From: a bacterium
Lineage (GTDB): Bacteria > Bacillota_A > Clostridia > Lachnospirales > Lachnospiraceae
Length of the DNA: 34,085 bases
NCBI GenBank assembly: GCA_004562915.1
Contig: SFQZ01000055.1
Coordinates: 1-34,085 of the forward strand
Direction: 5' to 3'
Below, in pieces: positions 1-6,577 of this stretch (its first letter is position 1; every line of letters starts with the position of its first letter). A model generated the notes under the pieces. It was not told where the DNA came from and ran no database searches. It saw only the letters and a list, made by a program, of their open reading frames with translations. The position numbers and the translations under genes are program-made.

Positions 1-355
1 CATAGAAAATGTATAGAAGTTCCACTCCATGAGAGCATTATCTCATGAAATAAGGAGATTGTCTAAACGGTGGGTTATTAAGCGCTTACAAAACAAAGAA
101 GAGAAACCTTATTAAAATGGGTATACCTGAATACTATGCATGTATGGCGGCTAACAGCCGAAAAGGACATTGGTTCTGCGCCAACCTTACAACGGTAAAG
201 CGAGCCATGTCAAAAGAAAGACTGATAAACGGTGGCTTTTACGATTTAGCCATAGCCTATCAGTCTGTGCACGTCAACTATTGAAACCGCCGTGTACCGA
301 ACGGTACGCACGGTGGTGTGAGCGGACGGGAGTTAATCACTCCCTCCTACTCGAT
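1..355 (+). ncRNA. Group II intron, 3' end (domains IV-VI; 5' part outside or lost)
   Basis: Positions 287-318 fold as a domain V hairpin. ACCGCCGTG pairs perfectly with CACGGTGGT, the upper stem is TACC/GGTA, and a two-base CG bulge lies on the 3' side. The catalytic triad reads CGC. Domain VI follows (GGGAGT, TAATC loop region, ACTCCC) and the intron ends CCTACTCGAT at 355, a typical bacterial group II 3' terminus. Upstream lies the tail of the intron-encoded reverse transcriptase. The 5' end of the intron (GTGCG-type start) is not in the window, so splicing competence cannot be judged. The 3' exon begins at 356. Confidence 0.85.
54..284 (+). pseudogene. Group II intron-encoded reverse transcriptase/maturase, C-terminal fragment
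   Basis: The frame ending at the TGA at 282-284 reads KKRNLIKMGIPEYYACMAAN, then SRKGHWFCANL, and ends in SVHVNY. This matches the C-terminal end of group II intron maturases, where NTRKGYW and a final YxxxH-type tail are usual. The same frame is closed by a TAA at 51-53 and further stops upstream, and no other frame continues the RT domain within the first 50 bases. The gene is therefore either frameshifted or deleted just upstream. What is visible is about 76 codons of a protein that is normally 400-600 residues. It lies directly before domain V, the usual location. Confidence 0.75.
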
Positions 356-396
356 CATGGGATATCGGATAGGATAATATCGATTTTCAGCTTCCT

Positions 397-408
397 AAAT
401 TAAAAATT
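397..408. repeat. Candidate left attachment core (12-bp direct repeat)
   Basis: AAATTAAAAATT occurs here and again at 8002-8013, flanking all genes of the integrative element. Exact identity of 12 bases in two short flanks is suggestive, but the motif is pure A/T and could be chance. At the right copy it forms the centre of an inverted repeat (see 8002-8013). Confidence 0.3.
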
Positions 409-504
409 GAGATTTCACCTGTTTTAAGAGATTTGATAACTGTTATATCTTGTTATTAAATTCTCTGCCAACCCTTGAAAACACTGGATTTATCGCAGAT
501 GAGC

Positions 505-586
505 TTTCCCTTATTCTTTCCCTTGTGTTATATCGTCCCATCAGTGTTTACGAATTCTGATAAGGGCAAATACAAGGGCAAGAAAA
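505..586. repeat. Left-end CCCTT repeats, candidate integrase arm sites
   Basis: TTTCCCTTATTCTTTCCCTTG (505-525) is followed, after about 35 bp, by the opposing motif ATAAGGGCAAATACAAGGGC (from about 561). The same paired arrangement (CCCTTAT/CCCTTG facing CAAGGG/ATAAGGG) is found just after the integrase gene at 7881-7931. Repeats shared by the two ends of an element are the usual layout of arm-type binding sites for tyrosine integrases or excisionases. The assignment is by position and pattern only. Apart from this, 356-690 shows no gene. Confidence 0.5.
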
Positions 587-693
587 TCATATAAAACAGT
601 ATAACACAAAATAAAAGTGACATGGTGAACTGATTGAAATGCTTCTGATTTTTGTATCTGATGATTGATTGAATGATAAGGAGATAGGATACG

Positions 694-930
694 ATGAGAA
701 CGATATTTGCAGAATACAATCCACACAGAAACAGTATTGATGTTTATACCAGTGCTGGCTATATGCTTCGCATTGATTGTTGGGAAGCAGAAAAGAATTT
801 AAAAACCACTCCCGGATCAGACTGTGCATTAACTTCACTTGCAGTTGATGAACCACTTGAATATGCAAGATTATATCTTGATGGAAATTTGCAGATGTGG
901 GTGAACGCGGAAGATTCATTAGAGATATAG
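694..930 (+). CDS. DUF6061 family small protein
   Basis: A 78-residue acidic soluble protein starts at an ATG preceded by AAGGAGATAGGATACG. It carries the features I associate with DUF6061 proteins of Firmicutes mobile elements: an MRTIFAEYNPHRNSIDVYT start, the GYMLRIDCW block and an acidic DEPLEYARL / WVNAEDSLEI end. No function is known for the family. It is the leftmost gene of the element, transcribed towards the other cargo and separated from it by about 330 bp of non-coding sequence. There is no signal peptide or membrane helix. Confidence 0.8.
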   Translation: MRTIFAEYNPHRNSIDVYTSAGYMLRIDCWEAEKNLKTTPGSDCALTSLAVDEPLEYARLYLDGNLQMWVNAEDSLEI

Positions 931-1083
931 AAATACCTTTTAGAACAAAGTAGTCTTTCGCCTCTACGAATATAATTGTGAATTAGACGCTTATATCCGA
1001 AATAAACAATTGGAACATACCCGACAGGAGAACTTTCTTTGATAAGTCACGAAAAGAAACAGTCTATCAGAAAATGCAATCTG

Positions 1084-1157
1084 ACACATAGACGGGCTCG
1101 ACACATAGAATAAACAAGAGGACTTGCAAGGTTTGTGACCTTCTTTCAAGCCCTCTT
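1084..1157. repeat. Short direct repeat followed by a long interrupted hairpin
   Basis: ACACATAGA occurs at 1084-1092 and 1101-1109. It is followed by an inverted repeat with arms 1116-1132 and 1138-1157 (AAGAGG, CTTG and AAGGT pairing with ACCTT, CAAG and CCTCTT; loop TTGTG). There is no clear T-run, so it is not an obvious terminator. A 33-codon frame on the minus strand (1146-1247, GTG start, no good ribosome binding site) overlaps it; I cannot tell whether it is translated. Otherwise 931-1259 shows no gene. Confidence 0.5.
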
Positions 1158-1259
1158 ATGTATCATTGCGGTACTGGCTGTGTCCGTTCCGTAAAGGACT
1201 GCCCTAAGTGTATCGGCTTCACCTTGTTCCTTTACCTCACTATTCACAAATCACTTTTG

Positions 1260-1409
1260 CTATTTTCGCAATAATATTGCAAATAAAACAATTAGAACTA
1301 ATATAATTATCAAAAAAATAAACCTTATTTGACCATGAAATCCTAATCCAATCCACTGCAATACTATTATTAACGCAAAAACTAATAACGCCCAATACTT
1401 TCTTTTCAT
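1260..1409 (-). CDS. Small two-helix membrane protein, possible immunity or partner protein
   Basis: A 49-residue ORF begins at 1409, and its ATG overlaps the stop codon of the upstream secreted-protein gene by ATGA, so the two are very likely translationally coupled. It starts MKRKYWALLVFALIIV, giving a positive N-terminus and a first helix at about residues 6-22. After a short GLGFHGQIR turn there is a second helix (about 30-47), ending RK. I recognise no family. Tiny two-helix proteins directly downstream of secreted antimicrobial-like genes are often immunity proteins. That role is inference from size, topology and coupling. Confidence 0.65.
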   Translation of the reverse strand: MKRKYWALLVFALIIVLQWIGLGFHGQIRFIFLIIILVLIVLFAILLRK

Positions 1410-1990
1410 GCAATTTTTTGATAAGTCATTCTTACGTTATCTACCACGTAATCATACATTGGATCTCCATACATAGTTCCTCTATTCACACAATGTGTGT
1501 CAAACTTAAAATATGCTACAGATTTACCCGAATTAAGAAATGATTTTAAATGACTAACGTAAGTACTCTCTCCGCCGATAAAATTAAGAATTACAGAAAC
1601 ACTGAGTCCAACAACCGAACCAACAGGACCACCTAAAGCAGCTAGCAGTAAAGTCCCTAAACTTTTAGTCGCACCCTCTCCCACATTTATTGCTTTAAGA
1701 GCTGCCTCTGCTTGACTTCTTGTCATAGAATATGAAAAAGTCTTATTTTTTACAGTACAGTATCCAATTCCGCCACCCATTCGTGTTTCTTGAGAAGGAA
1801 CTATATATAGTTCTCCATCTTCATAAATTATAGTATAACCACCATTGGATAAGTCAACATCTTCTTTACTACAAGTCCCCTTCGAATTGTCATTTTGATT
1901 ATACCTTTCACTAGCAAAAGATACTGTTGACATCGAAAATCCTAAAACCATTGACAAAATAATTGCTATACAACGTTTAATTTTTTTCAT
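1406..1990 (-). CDS. Secreted protein of unknown family with a glycine-rich hydrophobic segment (candidate bacteriocin-like toxin)
   Basis: A 194-residue protein starts at an ATG preceded by GAAAGGAGGAAAATC. Residues 1-27 form a classical signal peptide with a likely cleavage site after SFA. The mature part is polar at first (SERYNQNDNSKGTC). It then has a GGGIGYC segment and a hydrophobic Gly-rich stretch at about residues 108-143 (LGTLLLAALGGPVGSVVG, then SVSVILNFIGG) that could form a membrane-inserting helical hairpin. It ends with a polar tail containing a third mature cysteine. I recognise no named family. The coupled small membrane protein downstream and the location as cargo of a mobilizable element suggest an antibacterial or defence role, but this is inference; a surface or adhesion role is also possible. 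It is more A/T-rich than the mobilization genes. Confidence 0.7.
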   Translation of the reverse strand: MKKIKRCIAIILSMVLGFSMSTVSFASERYNQNDNSKGTCSKEDVDLSNGGYTIIYEDGELYIVPSQETRMGGGIGYCTVKNKTFSYSMTRSQAEAALKAINVGEGATKSLGTLLLAALGGPVGSVVGLSVSVILNFIGGESTYVSHLKSFLNSGKSVAYFKFDTHCVNRGTMYGDPMYDYVVDNVRMTYQKIA

Positions 1991-2240
1991 GATTTTCCTC
2001 CTTTCTTGAGGAATTTAAGATTTATAGACGACTTTAAAAGAATGCGCATGCTTTTGTATACACTTAATATATATCACTCTTTTAAAAAATAAAAGACTTG
2101 TTTTGAATTATTTTTTATAGTATCCTATAAAACGGTCAATTTTAAAAATCACGAAATTGCAGGCTTTACAACACTTTGTAACACGATATAGGTCTGTCCG
2201 ATAATCCCTCTCATATAAAAATAATCAATGCTTCATTTTT

Positions 2241-2275
2241 AACACAGGAAGATAAAGACATCTCCCTGTGTTTTT
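2241..2275 (+). terminator. Hairpin with T-run reading on the plus strand
   Basis: ACACAGG and AGAT pair with ATCT and CCTGTGT, followed by TTTTT on the plus strand. It lies just downstream of the minus-strand DUF6040 gene, but the T-run is on the wrong side for that gene. It could block antisense transcription into the mobilization genes. The rest of 1991-2276 is A/T-rich and presumably carries the promoter of the secreted-protein gene; I could not pick a convincing one. Confidence 0.45.
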
Positions 2276-2276
2276 C

Positions 2277-3245
2277 TTAATAATATCCCCGCTCTTCTCG
2301 CCAGTCTTTTACATAACATCGAATTCCAATATAGACCACATATACAAGTAGTAACAGTACAATGAGGTTTATCGGAATGACAGATTTTATCCATTCGCCA
2401 AAGTAGATTACGATAGCTGTACTCATTATTGCCACCATAATGCTGATGATATCCCAACAATATTTCCGGTAGATTTTTCCCACCTGATAGCCAATCCCAA
2501 TTATCAGGAATCCCGTTATAATGAATAAAATTCCCATAACAATAGCCGCGATCAGCCAGTACACAATCCCGGAAACGATACTGTTTGAGATTCCATTGCT
2601 TAACTGTCCGAAAGAATCTGCTCCTGTAACAAATTCTCGAAACAGGTTTATGATTCCTTTACCAATCGTACCGAAAAAGGTGATACAGTCGTTAAGAAAA
2701 ACCGGAGAAAGGATAGCTGTGAACAGTGTAGTTGCTATGCTGTACCATGCCAACAGGAACATAAGGCTTTCATAACCTGTTGTCATTTGTTTATATTTTT
2801 TCTCCAACTGAATTTTTCGATTATCGCATTTTTCTTTTGCTTTCTGATAAGCAGTACGGTCACAGTTATCGCATTTCTCATAAGGCACTTTTTTCTCGAC
2901 AGGCACCTCTACCGTCTTTTGGTGTGTCTGTGCATAGCGTTTTGCCTGCTCCGCTTTTTCGTACTTAAATTTCCATGCCACGACTTCTGCGTCGGCTCTT
3001 TTCCTGCTGTCTGTCTCGCTGGTTAATTGTTCCTCTGTTTGCTTTAATTTTGTCCGCAATGCTTCGATATTCTCGGCTCTGTTTTCGCTGTTCAATTTCT
3101 CGTTCAAGGTCAGCGATCTGTTTAGCTGCCTGTTCAGTTCCAGAATTGTCTGGTCTTTCTGATCCAGTTCGTCCTGCATCTGTTCCGTCATTGCCAGGAG
3201 TTCTTCCACCCGCCCGACGTTCTCTAAGTTTACGCATTCGTTCAT
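2277..3245 (-). CDS. DUF6040 family membrane protein of mobile elements
   Basis: I take the ATG at 3245 (AGGGA six bases upstream) rather than the TTG just before it, giving 322 residues. The N-terminal half (to about residue 150) is a long charged coiled coil with a CDNCDR cysteine pair near residue 130. The C-terminal half contains about four hydrophobic segments (FLLAWYSIATTLFTAIL, then IVYWLIAAIVMGILFIITGF and two more) and a basic tail. This is the organisation of DUF6040 proteins, which accompany relaxase genes in Lachnospiraceae elements. A role at the membrane in mobilization or in coupling to a helper channel is plausible but unproven. It is the last gene of the mob operon. Its first 280 bp overlap another open frame (2965-3330). 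Confidence 0.75.
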   Translation of the reverse strand: MNECVNLENVGRVEELLAMTEQMQDELDQKDQTILELNRQLNRSLTLNEKLNSENRAENIEALRTKLKQTEEQLTSETDSRKRADAEVVAWKFKYEKAEQAKRYAQTHQKTVEVPVEKKVPYEKCDNCDRTAYQKAKEKCDNRKIQLEKKYKQMTTGYESLMFLLAWYSIATTLFTAILSPVFLNDCITFFGTIGKGIINLFREFVTGADSFGQLSNGISNSIVSGIVYWLIAAIVMGILFIITGFLIIGIGYQVGKIYRKYCWDIISIMVAIMSTAIVIYFGEWIKSVIPINLIVLLLLVYVVYIGIRCYVKDWREERGYY

Positions 3246-3330
3246 CAATATCCCTCGCTTTCTCTATCTGCTGTTTAATGTCAGTAATAAGCTGTTCTCG
3301 TTGTTCAGCTTCTGCGTTAATTCCTGCCAT
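2965..3330 (-). other. Open coiled-coil-like frame in register with the relaxase, overlapping DUF6040
   Basis: This frame is the same reading phase as the relaxase gene, separated from it by the stop at 3376-3378. It encodes a natural-looking basic coiled coil (REQLITDIKQQIEKARDIDE, later IADLEREIEQ) ending KSRRRSRGMEI. It resembles a relaxase C-terminal tail. The overlapping DUF6040 and coiled-coil frames also look like real proteins. Either this is a remnant of a longer relaxase, or it is a chance shadow of coiled-coil codons. No own ribosome binding site is evident. Confidence 0.35.
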
Positions 3331-3602
3331 TGCTGATTCTCGTTTTCCAACTGTTCGATTCTGACTTTTTGCTGTTCAATCTGGGAGAGCAGTTCTTCTG
3401 TATCTGGCAAAAGATTCAGAAGCCCGGATAACTCGCTGTTTAAGATCTGCAAACTCTGGTTCTGCTCCTGAAAGGACAGAAGCTGTCTGTCCCGTTCCTG
3501 TAATTCCTGTACCATCTCTGCCATAAGGTTCTGCTGTTCCTCGATCTGGTTTATCATTGACTCCATCATGGGAATGACTTCCCGGCTTTCTTCTAAGGTC
3601 AT
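3264..3602 (-). CDS. Coiled-coil protein of the mobilization operon
   Basis: A 112-residue, almost wholly helical Gln/Glu/Leu-rich protein (IEEQQNLMAEMVQELQERDR and similar heptads throughout). It starts MTLEESREV at 3602 with AAGGAG eight bases upstream, and ends 18 bases before the DUF6040 start in the same frame. Its first 227 bases lie inside the 3' part of the relaxase gene in another frame. I do not know a named family. The likely role is a structural or accessory factor acting with DUF6040 or the relaxase; this is inference from the operon position only. Confidence 0.65.
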   Translation of the reverse strand: MTLEESREVIPMMESMINQIEEQQNLMAEMVQELQERDRQLLSFQEQNQSLQILNSELSGLLNLLPDTEELLSQIEQQKVRIEQLENENQQWQELTQKLNNENSLLLTLNSR

Positions 3603-4665
3603 TTAACCACTCCTTCCACTGTGATAATGCACCAGATACTTTTCCGAAACTGGTCTGTATCTTTTTCAGCAGTGCATTTTGTCTTTTTATGATCTGGTTT
3701 TCCTCTACTTTCCATGAAGCTGTCTGCACCTGTCCACTCTGGAATTTCTCATCAATCTTTCTTGCATCAGCACCCTCATGGATTGTAGGGATTTCTAATT
3801 TTCCCTGTCTTGCATAGGAACGGTGGTCAATCTGTTGTTCTACTGATAAATGGTCATTACAGACTTTCGCCCATTCGCTCCGCCATAATTCACAATTCTT
3901 TGGATTGTTCCATCCGGTAGCATCGGTCAGCACCCGTTTCCATTGTTTACGGTTCCTTGCACCAACTTTCTGATTACCGTTTTCGTCCAATACCGGAATT
4001 CGGATTCCATGACGGTCAGGATTCTTTTTATCCTGCCACCAGTCCGGGTGGGATTCATCAACCACAATATTTCCGTCAGTATCTCTGACAAACTCCCAGT
4101 CTTTGACTTCTTTGTTTCCCCATGAGTGGTCGGGATTAAAGGGACGCATGGTTACAAGTAAATGCACATGCGGGTTTCCGTCGCCCTTATCGTGAATGCT
4201 CCAATCTGCACACATGCCTTTGTCCACAAAGTTTTTCTGAATATAATCTGTTGTATATTCAATTTGTTCCTGTCGATTCCATTCTTTTGGAAGTGAGAAC
4301 TCAAACGATCTGCCAAGCTGTGCATCTGAACTTTTCTCAATCTTCAAAACTTCATTCCATAAGCACTGTTTCTGAAAAGTAAGTTTGAATTTCTCCAGTA
4401 CAACTTCTTTGTTGTCTGCCCTTTTATACCGGACAGATTTCTGAAACCGTTTGATATTTTCGGCAGGTACATTCTGCCATTCCTGCGGTGCATTTTCACA
4501 CATCATCAAACTGGTATAAACAACTTCTCTTTTGGAAGTGTAGTAACTGATCCTGCCTGTTTCTTCATTTTTCATTACATCACCATTGAGATAGGCAGAC
4601 GCTGATATGATGGATTTCCCTTTGCTGCGTCCGACAATCTTTACCGTATAATGAAAGATCGCCAT
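3376..4665 (-). CDS. MobA/MobL-type relaxase (MOBQ), nicks oriT for mobilization
   Basis: I take the start MAIFHYTVKIVGRS at 4665, which has a GGGGGG-type site nine bases upstream and matches family N-termini. Upstream in-frame Met codons lie in the repeat-rich oriT region. The protein is 429 residues. The N-terminal MobA/MobL domain shows the metal-binding histidine motif HDKGDGNPHVHLLVT at residues 158-172. It cleaves one DNA strand at oriT through a tyrosine, and Tyr6 and nearby residues are candidates. A tail from about residue 355 (after SQWKEWLNDL) is of unnatural composition and overlaps the coiled-coil gene, so the functional C-terminus is uncertain. An oriT candidate lies about 270 bp upstream. 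The element has no type IV secretion genes and would depend on a helper element. Confidence 0.9.
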   Translation of the reverse strand: MAIFHYTVKIVGRSKGKSIISASAYLNGDVMKNEETGRISYYTSKREVVYTSLMMCENAPQEWQNVPAENIKRFQKSVRYKRADNKEVVLEKFKLTFQKQCLWNEVLKIEKSSDAQLGRSFEFSLPKEWNRQEQIEYTTDYIQKNFVDKGMCADWSIHDKGDGNPHVHLLVTMRPFNPDHSWGNKEVKDWEFVRDTDGNIVVDESHPDWWQDKKNPDRHGIRIPVLDENGNQKVGARNRKQWKRVLTDATGWNNPKNCELWRSEWAKVCNDHLSVEQQIDHRSYARQGKLEIPTIHEGADARKIDEKFQSGQVQTASWKVEENQIIKRQNALLKKIQTSFGKVSGALSQWKEWLNDLRRKPGSHSHDGVNDKPDRGTAEPYGRDGTGITGTGQTASVLSGAEPEFADLKQRVIRASESFARYRRTALPD

Positions 4666-4751
4666 GATCCGTTTCCCCCCTTTCTGCCGTACCCGGCATT
4701 GATTTCCGGCAGTTAACATTTCCTGTAAAAGAGAATGGTATCTGCCGGAAC

Positions 4752-4852
4752 GCCCTCTGCGTAAGAGTGCTCTGTGCATAACAGCCTGCATGGAATGCGC
4801 CCCTCTGGCGAAGAGTGCCTCCTGCGACATGAGCAGGTCTGCATGAAATGCC
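4752..4852. repeat. Two imperfect ~50-bp direct repeats upstream of the relaxase
   Basis: Copy 1 (about 4752-4798) and copy 2 (about 4799-4852) share GCCCTCTG, GAAGAGTGC/TAAGAGTGC, a CCTG/CAGG block and TGCATGRAATGC in the same order. Each copy contains a small CTC...GAG hairpin. They are GC-rich compared with the surroundings and lie between the relaxase and the oriT core. Repeats here are likely relaxosome or regulator binding sites. Confidence 0.55.
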
Positions 4853-4892
4853 CGCCGACGGAACGAGCCCGGCAAGCGTTAGCGCAGACCGG

Positions 4893-4948
4893 TTGCCACC
4901 TGTGGCAAACTTATACGGACGACCTCTGGTTGTCCATAAGTGCGCCCT
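4893..4948 (+). other. Candidate oriT (RSF1010-like nic region)
   Basis: The hairpin TTGCCAC-CT-GTGGCAA (4893-4908) is followed by the inverted repeat GGACGACC/GGTTGTCC (4917-4924 and 4928-4935, one G-T pair). One base later comes TAAGTGCGCCCT (4937-4948). RSF1010/R1162-type origins have the same order: inverted repeat, then TAARTGCGCCCT with the nick before CCCT. By analogy the nick would fall between 4944 and 4945. The neighbouring MOBQ relaxase supports this strongly. Confidence 0.8.
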
Positions 4949-4994
4949 TCATAAAAAAGCAATGAAGGGAATGGAAACTCCACTCCCTCCGGCA

Positions 4995-5309
4995 TTACAC
5001 TTCCTCCGTATTCGCAACTGGCTCTTTTTGCATTGCCTTTGAGAAGAATTTCCCATTTGCTTCCTGCCTTTTTAAGAAGCCGACCAGCTTCGGAATATCT
5101 TCTTCCTCAATCGCAGAACCAATCACTGATTCCACCGCACCGCCAATCTGACAGAGCCTGTGGGTTCGTTTTTTTGTTTCCACATCTTTCTGACGTTTCT
5201 TCAGTTCCCGTTTCTGTGCTGCGTACTGTTTCGCTTTTTCAAGGCTTTCCTGTTCTCTTTTTTCCAACTGGAGCAGACGCTCCTCATAACTCTTTGTTGA
5301 TCTTGCCAT
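4995..5309 (-). CDS. Small basic accessory protein of mobilization (DUF3847/MobC-like)
   Basis: The start MARSTKSYEERL at 5309 is preferred (AAAGGA 11 bases upstream); an ATG at 5318 is too close to the site. The protein has 104 residues. An N-terminal charged coiled coil (residues 5-45) is followed by KKRTHRLCQIGGAVESVIG, the block I associate with DUF3847 and MobC-like proteins that accompany MOBQ relaxases. Such proteins help open or bind oriT. It is transcribed away from the excisionase and towards the oriT candidate and relaxase, which fits a relaxosome component. The family name is from memory and the function is inference. Confidence 0.7.
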   Translation of the reverse strand: MARSTKSYEERLLQLEKREQESLEKAKQYAAQKRELKKRQKDVETKKRTHRLCQIGGAVESVIGSAIEEEDIPKLVGFLKRQEANGKFFSKAMQKEPVANTEEV

Positions 5310-5354
5310 AAATATCATCGTCCTTTCTTTTTTCTACCAAACATAAGTTTCCTG

Positions 5355-5384
5355 TTGTCTGTCAGACGAAGTACATGGTATAAT
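5355..5384 (+). promoter_or_regulatory. Plus-strand promoter in the xis-mob gap
   Basis: TTGTCT (5355-5360), an 18-bp spacer and TATAAT (5379-5384). It points against the direction of the surrounding minus-strand genes and towards the terminator at 5431-5457. Confidence 0.55.
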
Positions 5385-5390
5385 CTGCTT

Positions 5391-5457
5391 GCGTGTAGGT
5401 ATATCATGGCTTCGGTCTGATAAAACCTTTGGCGGTTTCTTCGGGAACCGCCTTTTT
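5391..5457 (+). ncRNA. Candidate ~67-nt small RNA antisense to the xis-mobC intergenic transcript
   Basis: Transcription from the promoter at 5355-5384 would start near 5391. It would end at the hairpin GGCGGTTTC-TTCG-GGAACCGCC (5431-5452), which has a TTCG loop and is followed by TTTTT. No ORF fits in between. The RNA would be antisense to the 3' end and downstream leader of the excisionase transcript, so it could limit excision or mobilization. This is inferred from signals only. Confidence 0.45.
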
Positions 5458-5686
5458 AAGTGGAACCGTTTCTTGTGACGGCTTTCACATTTCCTTTATC
5501 CCTTAAGTCCCTGCCCTCATTGGCTTCCATGAAAAGTTCCAGCATATCCGTTTTAATCAGGACTTTCCTCCCGACCTTTAATATCGGAAGTTTCTTCCAC
5601 TCCACCAGTTTTCTCAGTGTGTTCCTGCCGATTCCCGTATAATCCGCAGCTTCCTCAATAGATAAGGCAATCTTTCTTTGCGTCAT
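5456..5686 (-). CDS. xis: Excisionase-type HTH protein (Tn916 Xis-like)
   Basis: A 76-residue protein with AAGGAGG upstream of the ATG. It contains the winged-helix HTH_17 pattern: LSIEEAADYTGIGRNTLRKL for the helix-turn-helix (residues 8-27), then LPILKVGRKVLIKTDMLELF for the wing and third helix. These small proteins bind next to the attachment sites and steer the integrase to excision. It is divergent from the XRE gene, sharing a regulatory region with two matching operators. It is driven by a strong promoter (TTGACA, 17 bp, TATACT). Confidence 0.9.
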   Translation of the reverse strand: MTQRKIALSIEEAADYTGIGRNTLRKLVEWKKLPILKVGRKVLIKTDMLELFMEANEGRDLRDKGNVKAVTRNGST

Positions 5687-5702
5687 GTGACCACCTCCTT
5701 AT

Positions 5703-5830
5703 AAATTGCATTATGCAATTTCTTCTGTGCTGTCAGTATAGCGTGTTTATATCATCTTGTCAAGCATTACGAAATTAAATTGTTTATTGTTTAATTGCAT
5801 ATTGCAATATTGTTTGTTATGTGGTATAGT
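5703..5830. promoter_or_regulatory. Divergent promoters with two ATTGCA-N3-TGCAAT operators
   Basis: The minus promoter for xis is TTGACA (complement of 5758-5763), 17 bp, TATACT (5735-5740). The plus promoter for the XRE gene is TTGCAA (5802-5807), 17 bp, TATAGT (5825-5830). Operator 1 is the 19-bp palindrome AAATTGCATTATGCAATTT (5703-5721), downstream of the xis start point. Operator 2, ATTGCATATTGCAAT (5794-5808), overlaps the -35 box of the XRE promoter. Both contain ATTGCA-N3-TGCAAT, so one dimeric regulator, most likely the XRE protein, should repress both directions. Confidence 0.8.
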
Positions 5831-5861
5831 AATGACATACCGAAAAAGGAGGCACATCAGC

Positions 5862-6491
5862 ATGAAAGATAAAGAATTACGCAAGCTGATCGGTAGCAGG
5901 GCAAAACAGCGCCGTACAGAATTGAATCTGACACAGCCTTATATCGCTGAAAAGATGGGTGTGACTGCATCTACGATTCAGAGATATGAAGCCGGAACGA
6001 TTGACAATACAAAGAAAATGGTGCTGGAAGGTCTTTCAGAAGCTCTCCATGTATCTGTGGAATGGCTCAGAGGGGAAACGGACGAATATGAAACCGACAT
6101 TACGGATAAAAGAGAATTACAGATTCGTGATGCCATGACGGATATTCTCAAACAGTTACCTCTTGACCTTACGAAAACAGAAGATGCTTTTTCCAAAGAC
6201 CTACTGCTGTTAATGTTGAAACAATATGAACTGTTTTTGGATTCGTTCCAGTTCGCCTGCAAGAATTACAAAGGCAATACCAAAGAAGCGGACATTGCAA
6301 AAGTAATGGGGTTTGAATCGAATGATGAATATAACGAGATCATGTTTCTCAGGGAGATCACCCATACTGTCAACGCATTGAATGACATGGCAGATATTGT
6401 AAGGCTCTATTCCAAGAAACCGGAAACAGCAGAACAACGGCTTGCAAATCTTTTATCCGAAGTTATGTACGAGGATTCTGAATCGGTATAG
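5862..6491 (+). CDS. XRE-family transcriptional regulator of the element
   Basis: The start MKDKELRKLIGSRA at 5862 has AAGGAGG ten bases upstream; a longer frame upstream crosses the promoter. It has 209 residues. An N-terminal Cro/C1 helix-turn-helix (residues 6-65) shows LTQPYIAEKMGVTASTIQRY and the usual VSVEWLRG end. The C-terminal 140 residues are helical and acidic, with no peptidase motif seen, and may sense a signal or mediate oligomerisation. It lies between the excisionase and the integrase, and its promoter contains one of the two matching operators. Autoregulation and control of excision are therefore likely (inference). Confidence 0.9.
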   Translation: MKDKELRKLIGSRAKQRRTELNLTQPYIAEKMGVTASTIQRYEAGTIDNTKKMVLEGLSEALHVSVEWLRGETDEYETDITDKRELQIRDAMTDILKQLPLDLTKTEDAFSKDLLLLMLKQYELFLDSFQFACKNYKGNTKEADIAKVMGFESNDEYNEIMFLREITHTVNALNDMADIVRLYSKKPETAEQRLANLLSEVMYEDSESV

Positions 6492-6577
6492 TAAGATAAT
6501 CGGAGTTATGATATACTTACACGCAAGAAGCATTTCAGCAGTTCCGATTGTCTGATATCGAAAGGAGACATACGATT

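Noticed and set aside
170..403. 77-codon plus-strand ORF at the left edge
   Set aside because: It runs through the group II intron domains V and VI in a frame other than the maturase, so it is a non-coding shadow.
4666..4875. N-terminal extension of the relaxase by 70 residues
   Set aside because: The extension is encoded by the repeat block before the gene. The internal MAIFHYTVK start has a ribosome binding site and matches family N-termini.
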